Shown here: piece by piece, positions 1 to 4,599 of the stretch | How positions within the stretch are numbered: position 1 is the first letter of the stretch | Layout of the letters: each line of letters starts with the position of its first letter | From: Porticoccus sp. | Lineage (GTDB): Bacteria; Pseudomonadota; Gammaproteobacteria; Pseudomonadales; Porticoccaceae | Direction of reading: 5' to 3' | NCBI GenBank assembly: GCA_002685455.1 | Contig: NYXF01000005.1 | Coordinates: 1 to 7,037, forward strand | Length of the DNA: 7,037 nt | Notes under the pieces: model-generated | Database searches by the model: none | Seen by the model: the letters and a program-made list of their open reading frames with translations, nothing else | Told to the model about the DNA's origin: nothing | Position numbers and translations under genes: made by a program

Positions 1-67
1 ATACCCGATCCCATTCCGAACTCGGAAGTCAAGCCTTTCAGCGCCAATGGTACTTTGTCTTAAGACA
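1..67 (+). repeat. Terminal direct repeat, left copy (within 5S rRNA)
   Basis: These 67 bases are identical to 6971-7037. Both copies lie inside 5S rRNA sequence in the same orientation. The repeat reaches both window edges, so its true length cannot be seen. It may be a contig-end overlap of a circular molecule or a true duplication of the 5S gene around a cassette. Confidence 0.97.
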
Positions 68-93
68 CGGAAGAGTAGGACTTTGCCAGGCTT
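1..93 (+). rRNA. rrf: 5S ribosomal RNA, 3' portion (5' end outside window)
   Basis: The segment has the conserved 5S core: the CCGAAC loop followed by CTCGG (about 17-26), the GGTACT segment near 49-54, and a GAGTAGG stretch near 73-79. The closing-helix strand GCCAGGC at 85-91 has its partner outside this copy. That partner (GCCTGGT, 6946-6952) is present in the other 5S piece at the far end of the window. GC content is near 50 percent, sharply above the flanking genes. The 3' end is placed near 93, just past the closing helix, and no terminator hairpin follows. The sequence resembles alphaproteobacterial 5S rRNA. The first about 27 nt are missing because the window starts inside the gene. 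Confidence 0.95.
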
Positions 94-100
94 ACCAATT

Positions 101-1102
101 ATGCATATATTTATCACAGGAGTTGCTGGTTTTCTTGGATCAAATCTTGCCGATTATTACTTAAAGAAAAATTTCAAAGTTTCAGGCAATGATAGTTTAG
201 TTGGTGGAGATTTAGAAAACGTTGATAAAAGAGTAAATTTTTTTAAAGCTAATTGTGAAAATTTAGATGAAATGGTTAAGGCAATGAAAGATGTGGATGT
301 TGTTTGTCATGCTGCTGCCTATGCACATGAAGGTCTTTCATCATTTTCACCAACCGTGATAACATCTAATAATGTAACTGGTTCTGTCGCAGTTTTTACA
401 GCAGCGGTAATTAATAAAGTTAAAAGGGTTGTATACTGTTCGTCAATGGCAAGGTATGGAAAAATTTCTCCACCATTTAAAGAGACTGATGAAGTACAAC
501 CTGTTGATCCTTATGGAGTTTCTAAAGTTGCTGCAGAAAACATTTTAAAGATTCTATCAAAAACTCATGGCATGGAATTTAATATTGCTGTTCCTCATAA
601 TATTATAGGTCCAAAACAAAAATATGATGACCCATTTAGAAATGTAGCATCAATTATGGCAAATATGATTTTACAAAATAGAGAGCCAATTATTTATGGT
701 GACGGAACACAAACAAGAACATTTTCTGATGTTGATGATTGTATTTATTGTCTAGATAAATTATTAACAGATCCGAATATAATATCTGAGACTGTTAATA
801 TAGGTCCTGATGAAGAGCCTATTACTATAAATAAATTATATGAATTGATTTCAAATAAAATGGCCTACAATAAAAATCCAATTTATGTTAAAGATAGACC
901 AAATGAAGTTAAACATTCAAATTGTTCTTCAGATAAAGCTAGAAAACTTTTAGGCTATAAAACAAATGTCACTCTAGAAGAATCATTAGAAAAATTAATT
1001 CATCATATAAAAAAAAAGGGTCCTAAAAAATTTAATTATGATTATGAGATTGAGATTGTAAATGAAAAAACTCCATCAACTTGGTCAGAAAAGCTTTTTT
1101 AG
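101..1102 (+). CDS. NAD-dependent epimerase/dehydratase (extended SDR family), nucleotide-sugar modifying
   Basis: The 333-residue product is full length for an extended short-chain dehydrogenase/reductase acting on nucleotide sugars. The N-terminal Rossmann motif is TGVAGFLG (residues 6-13, GxxGxxG). Next come CHAAA (69-73), the catalytic Ser region SSMARYG (114-120) and the catalytic YxxxK pair Y138/K142 (YGVSK). The C-terminal half has NIIGPKQ (167-173), the YGDGTQTRTF substrate-loop motif (199-208) and a TPSTW ending (324-328). Relatives include UDP-glucose 4-epimerase and C4-epimerases of the WbpP type; a dehydratase cannot be excluded. ATG at 101 was chosen because the Rossmann strand starts right there. 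An in-frame ATG at 47 would begin inside 5S rRNA. There is no clear Shine-Dalgarno, and the start lies 7 nt after the 5S end, so expression may depend on transcription through 5S. A UDP-Gal(NAc) product would feed the glf gene in this window (inferred). Confidence 0.9.
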   Translation: MHIFITGVAGFLGSNLADYYLKKNFKVSGNDSLVGGDLENVDKRVNFFKANCENLDEMVKAMKDVDVVCHAAAYAHEGLSSFSPTVITSNNVTGSVAVFTAAVINKVKRVVYCSSMARYGKISPPFKETDEVQPVDPYGVSKVAAENILKILSKTHGMEFNIAVPHNIIGPKQKYDDPFRNVASIMANMILQNREPIIYGDGTQTRTFSDVDDCIYCLDKLLTDPNIISETVNIGPDEEPITINKLYELISNKMAYNKNPIYVKDRPNEVKHSNCSSDKARKLLGYKTNVTLEESLEKLIHHIKKKGPKKFNYDYEIEIVNEKTPSTWSEKLF

Positions 1103-2627
1103 AATTTTATTTAGTTTTGTTATACTTTTTATAACTTATTTTTATTATACTGATTGGTATATTTCTTTAGGAATATTTACAGATGACCATTTCTATTGGG
1201 GAAGTGGAGAAGTTTATAGTTATCTTAAGAAACATTTTTCAGAAACTTATTATTTTCATCGATGGACTGCTAATATACCACATTATATATTTCAAAGTAT
1301 TTTTGGTGGATATTGGGGATTATTTGTTTACAAAAATATACTTTTATTCATTTCCATTATTTGTATTTTTAAATTTTTAAATAGTGTTTATCAAAACAAT
1401 TTACTAAACATTTTTTTAATAATAACTTTGATATTCTATTATGGTTTTTTTGTTCGAACTATTGGAAATAGTTATGTAAGTTCAGAAAACCTTTTTTTAA
1501 TTTTAGTATTACTTTATTTTTCGTCTTTGAAATCAAATCAAATATGTTCAAACAATATAGATTTTAAAAATTTATTCATTTTAGGTATTCTTTTAGGATT
1601 ATTAATTATTAACTATACAGTTAATTTAAGATTAGTTGGATGTTTACTTTTTTTAATATTTTTGGAAAGTTTATCAAAAGAAAAGACAATTCTAAAATCT
1701 CTAATGATTAAATTTTCAGTCATTATGGTAGGTATAGCCATAATTTCAATAATTCTAGACGCTTTGATTGGAGTTTTGTCGGGGCACAATTTAATAAATT
1801 GGTTTAAGGTTTATAAACAATATTTTTACTTCTATGACACTATCTTAATTGATCAATATAATTTAAGGAATTTCGATTATTTTAAAAACCCTCAATATTG
1901 GCTTGCATTAATTAACATTTTTTTTGCTTTTCTATTTTTAAAAGAAACTTCTAAAGAAAAAAAAAATACGTCTAGATTTATCATTAAATTAAATATCATT
2001 TATTTTATAACTGTAATTCTTGAACCCCTCCATAATGTTGGAAGTACGTTGAAATATAATTATGCTTATGTGTTTCTCTTTTTTTGTTTTATAAATAGTG
2101 CTGTTATTTTATTGAATATTATAAAAAATTTTCAAATTTTTAAAAAATTTAATGTGTCTTTTTTTTTTATTTTTTTCTTGATAAATTTTTATATTATTTC
2201 ATCTATAGAAAATAATGATAAATTATATCCTCACTACGCAAAACAAACTGACAAAACCTCAGTTAAAAAAAAAATAAAAATACTCTCAAAAGAAGTTAGA
2301 GATACAGGTTTTGTAGCTGAAAAATTAGATAAAAAATTGGTTTTAGTTGATTTTAGAAAGCATCCTAAGAAATCACCAACAATAAACACATTCTACGGAA
2401 ATTATTCCTCATTGGCAGAACCTCGAACAAGAAAACCAAAAGAATGTAGTCAACTAAAATGGAACATAAACGATAAAAGTAATACTATTATAGTTGCTTA
2501 TCATTATGAAGGTGAAAAAAATATAAAAGAGAAAGTTTTATCTTTACTAACTCACTGCCCAGGGTATGAAATATATGAATATAAAAAGTTAAAAATTACT
2601 AACGCTTCTATTTTTTTTTTAAAATAA
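1062..2627 (+). CDS. Multi-pass membrane protein resembling a GT-C fold glycosyltransferase
   Basis: The 521-residue product has about 11 hydrophobic spans, roughly residues 12-29, 90-106, 113-132, 141-154, 168-185, 190-202, 215-237, 278-295, 306-320, 334-354 and 364-380. A hydrophilic C-terminal domain of about 140 residues follows. After the first span comes TDDHFYW (40-46). An acidic pair in the first extracytoplasmic loop is the hallmark of GT-C enzymes (ArnT, PMT and GT39-like), which use polyprenyl-phosphate sugars at the outer face of the inner membrane. Other loop candidates are HRW (66-68) and NLRLVG (188-193). I recognise no specific family, so a polymerase or flippase-like membrane protein is possible. 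The start overlaps the upstream epimerase gene by 41 bp in another frame, which suggests translational coupling. Its 3' end overlaps the convergent glf gene by 20 bp. T10 runs at 2159-2168 and 2611-2620 are spots where a sequencing indel would change the frame. Confidence 0.7.
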   Translation: MKKLHQLGQKSFFRILFSFVILFITYFYYTDWYISLGIFTDDHFYWGSGEVYSYLKKHFSETYYFHRWTANIPHYIFQSIFGGYWGLFVYKNILLFISIICIFKFLNSVYQNNLLNIFLIITLIFYYGFFVRTIGNSYVSSENLFLILVLLYFSSLKSNQICSNNIDFKNLFILGILLGLLIINYTVNLRLVGCLLFLIFLESLSKEKTILKSLMIKFSVIMVGIAIISIILDALIGVLSGHNLINWFKVYKQYFYFYDTILIDQYNLRNFDYFKNPQYWLALINIFFAFLFLKETSKEKKNTSRFIIKLNIIYFITVILEPLHNVGSTLKYNYAYVFLFFCFINSAVILLNIIKNFQIFKKFNVSFFFIFFLINFYIISSIENNDKLYPHYAKQTDKTSVKKKIKILSKEVRDTGFVAEKLDKKLVLVDFRKHPKKSPTINTFYGNYSSLAEPRTRKPKECSQLKWNINDKSNTIIVAYHYEGEKNIKEKVLSLLTHCPGYEIYEYKKLKITNASIFFLK

Positions 2628-3702
2628 TTTTAGCCAAATTTAAACCTCGAAGAACAGCTTCATCTGTATTGATATAAGTATATTCAGCCAATCTACCACA
2701 ACAGAAAATATTTTCTTTTTCTAGTTTTTTAGCCTCTAATTTATACTTTTTGTAAATAGACTTGTCTCTTTTTAAATTAACAGGATAATAAGGTTGTCCC
2801 TGAGTCTTGGGATATTCACTTGAAATAGTCGTAAATTCTGTCCTTTGTTTTGTGACATGTTTGTATTCCACTTTTCGTGTGAATTTAAAATTATTTGGAT
2901 AATTTATTTGTAAAACTTTTTGGTGAAATTTTTTTTTATAAGAATTAAATTTGAATGTAAGTGATCGCCAATTGAGTCGACCATATTTAAAATTAAAGAA
3001 ACTGTCAATAGGACCTGTGTATATAACTATATCGTATTTTTTTAATTTAGAGAATTGAGAATTATATTTTTTTCCAAGATATAAATTGATATTCTTTTTT
3101 TTTATCATCTTGCTAAACATATAAGTGAAACCTTTTTTTGGCATAACAGTATATTTTGCCCTAATATATTTATTATCTCTATTAAATTTTATTGGTATTC
3201 TCATTGCGATAGAAGTATCCAATTTTTTTGGATTTTTATTCCATTGTTTAGCTTTATAATTTTTATAAAATTTTTCGTAAATTAATTTGCCTAATTTTGA
3301 TTTAAGATAATCCTCAAAATTATTATTATTTGATTTAATAGAAATTTCTTTTAAAAATTTTCTAGCAGTATTTTTTGTAAATTTTTTGTTAAAAAATTTT
3401 TCTAATGTATTTAAATTAATTGGAAATTGATAAAGCTTTCCATCAACAAAAGAATTTACCTTATAATTTCCATCAATCCACTCAGTAAAGTTACTCAAAT
3501 ATTTTATTACTTGTTTACTATTGGTCCTAAAATAATGGGGGCCATATTTGTGAACCAGAACTCCATATTTATCTTTATAATCGTAACAATTCCCAGCAAT
3601 ATGGTTCCTTCTATCAAAAATATCTATCTTGTATTTAGAAGAGAGTTTATTTGCTATTGTACAACCAACAGGCCCCGCTCCAATTATTAATGCTTTTTTC
3701 AT
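2608..3702 (-). CDS. glf: UDP-galactopyranose mutase (possible UDP-GalNAc specificity)
   Basis: The 364-residue product has the usual length of bacterial UGM (about 365-390). This FAD enzyme interconverts the pyranose and furanose forms of UDP-galactose in the cytoplasm, supplying galactofuranose for surface glycans. The FAD-binding GAGPVG is at 8-13, then GPHYFRT (54-60), KQWNKNP (152-158) with the substrate-stacking Trp154, and RIPIKF (168-173), whose Arg168 matches the catalytic Arg of E. coli UGM (R170). Further motifs are YTGPIDSFF (228-236), GRLNWRSL (241-248), EYPKTQGQPYYPV (296-308) and CGRLAEYTY (335-343). There are two oddities. Arg59 replaces the usual His of GPHIFHT. Lys299 stands where many UGMs have the second catalytic Arg of EYSR. 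The start ATG overlaps the stop of the upstream GT2 gene as ATGA (3699-3702), a classic coupled pair. The 3' end overlaps the convergent membrane protein gene. Confidence 0.93.
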   Translation of the reverse strand: MKKALIIGAGPVGCTIANKLSSKYKIDIFDRRNHIAGNCYDYKDKYGVLVHKYGPHYFRTNSKQVIKYLSNFTEWIDGNYKVNSFVDGKLYQFPINLNTLEKFFNKKFTKNTARKFLKEISIKSNNNNFEDYLKSKLGKLIYEKFYKNYKAKQWNKNPKKLDTSIAMRIPIKFNRDNKYIRAKYTVMPKKGFTYMFSKMIKKKNINLYLGKKYNSQFSKLKKYDIVIYTGPIDSFFNFKYGRLNWRSLTFKFNSYKKKFHQKVLQINYPNNFKFTRKVEYKHVTKQRTEFTTISSEYPKTQGQPYYPVNLKRDKSIYKKYKLEAKKLEKENIFCCGRLAEYTYINTDEAVLRGLNLAKIILKKK

Positions 3703-4415
3703 TTTAGATTTAATATTAAATTAAATAACAACATTAACATTCTTAAACTTCCATGTTTTGTCTTGCCGAATTTTCTATCTCTGAAAGTTATATTTATCCA
3801 GGTTATTTTAGACTTTTTCATTGTTTCGTAAGTTAAAAGACTATTAAATAATCCTATTTTCTTATTTCCATATTTTTTCTTAATGTTTTTAAAGACCTTA
3901 TCCAATTCATTGATTTTCATTAGTCTGTAAGGAGTATTTATATCTTCAATATTTATCGAAGTTTTAAAAAAGACTAGAATTCTCAAAATTGAAGAAAAAA
4001 AAGATCTTATTATTCCATCTTTTCTTGAAGCTCTTTTACCGTATACAAAAACATTTCTTGTTTTTTTAATTTCTCTAATAAATTTAGTAAAATATTTTGG
4101 ATCACACTGATTATCACTATCTATTTGTAATATATAATTGAAATTTTTTTTAAGTTTAATTATTCTTAAGTAACCAAACTTACAGCTCAAACCATGACTA
4201 TTTTCTTTAAAATTTAAAATTTTAAATCTAATTTTCTTAGCTGTCGACTTAATTACTTTTTTTGATTGATCTTTTGAACCATTGTCTACAAAAAAAAATT
4301 TAAAATTTTTTATTTCTAATTTATTTTTTAAAAAAAAATTCTCCCATTCCTCGATTAAATATTTCAAATTTCTTTCTTCATTGAAGAAAGGGATTATAAA
4401 AGCGATTTTAGGCAT
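3699..4415 (-). CDS. Family 2 glycosyltransferase, DPM1/GtrB-like
   Basis: The 238-residue GT-A domain protein matches the size of single-domain dolichol/polyprenyl-phosphate sugar transferases. Visible motifs are IIPFFNEERNL (7-17) at the nucleotide-binding strand, VDNGSKDQS (43-51), QIDSDNQCDP (97-106) with a DxD-type D99-S-D101, GKRASRKDGIIR (126-137) matching the GxRxxRxDxxxR signature of the DPM1 group, and DINTPYRLM (158-166). The C-terminus is mildly hydrophobic but too short to be a real membrane anchor, unlike the two-helix GtrB proteins. The likely role is transfer of a sugar from a nucleotide donor to a polyprenyl phosphate or a growing glycan at the inner face of the membrane; donor and acceptor are not readable. 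It is the first gene of a two-gene operon with glf (ATGA overlap). No Shine-Dalgarno is seen before its ATG at 4415. Confidence 0.9.
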   Translation of the reverse strand: MPKIAFIIPFFNEERNLKYLIEEWENFFLKNKLEIKNFKFFFVDNGSKDQSKKVIKSTAKKIRFKILNFKENSHGLSCKFGYLRIIKLKKNFNYILQIDSDNQCDPKYFTKFIREIKKTRNVFVYGKRASRKDGIIRSFFSSILRILVFFKTSINIEDINTPYRLMKINELDKVFKNIKKKYGNKKIGLFNSLLTYETMKKSKITWINITFRDRKFGKTKHGSLRMLMLLFNLILNLK

Positions 4416-4595
4416 TTTTAAATAACATAGTGTTTTTTACTCTAATAATAATTATTATTATTCAATAAATTATCAATTGATTTATGATATTATAGGTGCA
4501 AAATATTTTAAACTATAGAAAATAAATGTTTTTAACCAAGGTAGAAGTTTTAATATAGGTGCTCAAAAAATATTAGATATTTTTGATAGAAAGTT
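4416..4595. promoter_or_regulatory. Divergent intergenic region, expected to hold two opposing promoters
   Basis: This 180-bp gap separates the minus-strand GT2-glf pair from the plus-strand hydrolase and is the only place in the window from which both could be started. It contains a TATAAT hexamer on the minus strand (complement of 4489-4494), about 74 nt before the GT2 start, but no convincing -35 partner. It also holds two palindromes (4443-4460 and ATCAATTGAT at 4472-4481). The AT content makes hexamer matches weak evidence. Confidence 0.35.
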
Positions 4596-4599
4596 ATGA
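4441..4599 (+). pseudogene. Possible remnant: 3' end of a lost gene upstream of the hydrolase
   Basis: In the frame ending at TGA 4597-4599, the DNA reads as protein-like sequence. A segment LIYDIIGAKYFKL is followed by an in-frame TAG at 4516-4518, and then an open stretch of 26 codons contains NVFNQGRSFNIGAQKILDI and ends FDRKL. The final TGA overlaps the hydrolase ATG as ATGA (4596-4599), the usual layout of coupled operon neighbours. The same stretch shows no start codon with a ribosome site. I infer that an upstream operon partner of the hydrolase was mostly deleted when the minus-strand genes were placed here. I do not recognise the family. The alternative is that this is ordinary intergenic DNA that is open by chance; 26 open codons alone is weak evidence at this AT content. 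Confidence 0.4.
4443..4460. repeat. Perfect 18-bp palindrome in the divergent intergenic region
   Basis: TAATAATAATTATTATTA is exactly self-complementary. It lies 28 bp before the minus-strand GT2 start codon, within the divergent gap. It is built of TAA/TTA triplets, so it may be simple-sequence drift in AT-rich DNA. It could equally serve as an operator or a region that melts easily near the minus-strand promoter. Confidence 0.6.

Noticed and set aside
1..67. Phage-type attachment site in 5S
   Set aside because: No integrase, recombinase or phage gene is present, and the repeat reaches both window edges, so a contig-end overlap explains it equally well.
47..100. In-frame extension of the epimerase gene to an ATG at 47
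   Set aside because: These codons are read from 5S rRNA sequence, and the Rossmann fold begins exactly at the ATG at 101, so the extension is spurious.
1183..1380. 65-codon open frame on the plus strand
   Set aside because: It lies wholly inside the membrane protein gene in another frame and has low-complexity Ile/Phe-rich content typical of AT-rich shadow frames.
2587..2620. Intrinsic terminator at the end of the membrane protein gene
   Set aside because: The only hairpin before the T10 run is a 4-bp GTTA/TAAC stem separated from it by seven bases, too weak to call.
3427..3690. 87-codon open frame on the plus strand
   Set aside because: It is antisense to the well-supported glf gene and shows no recognisable motif.
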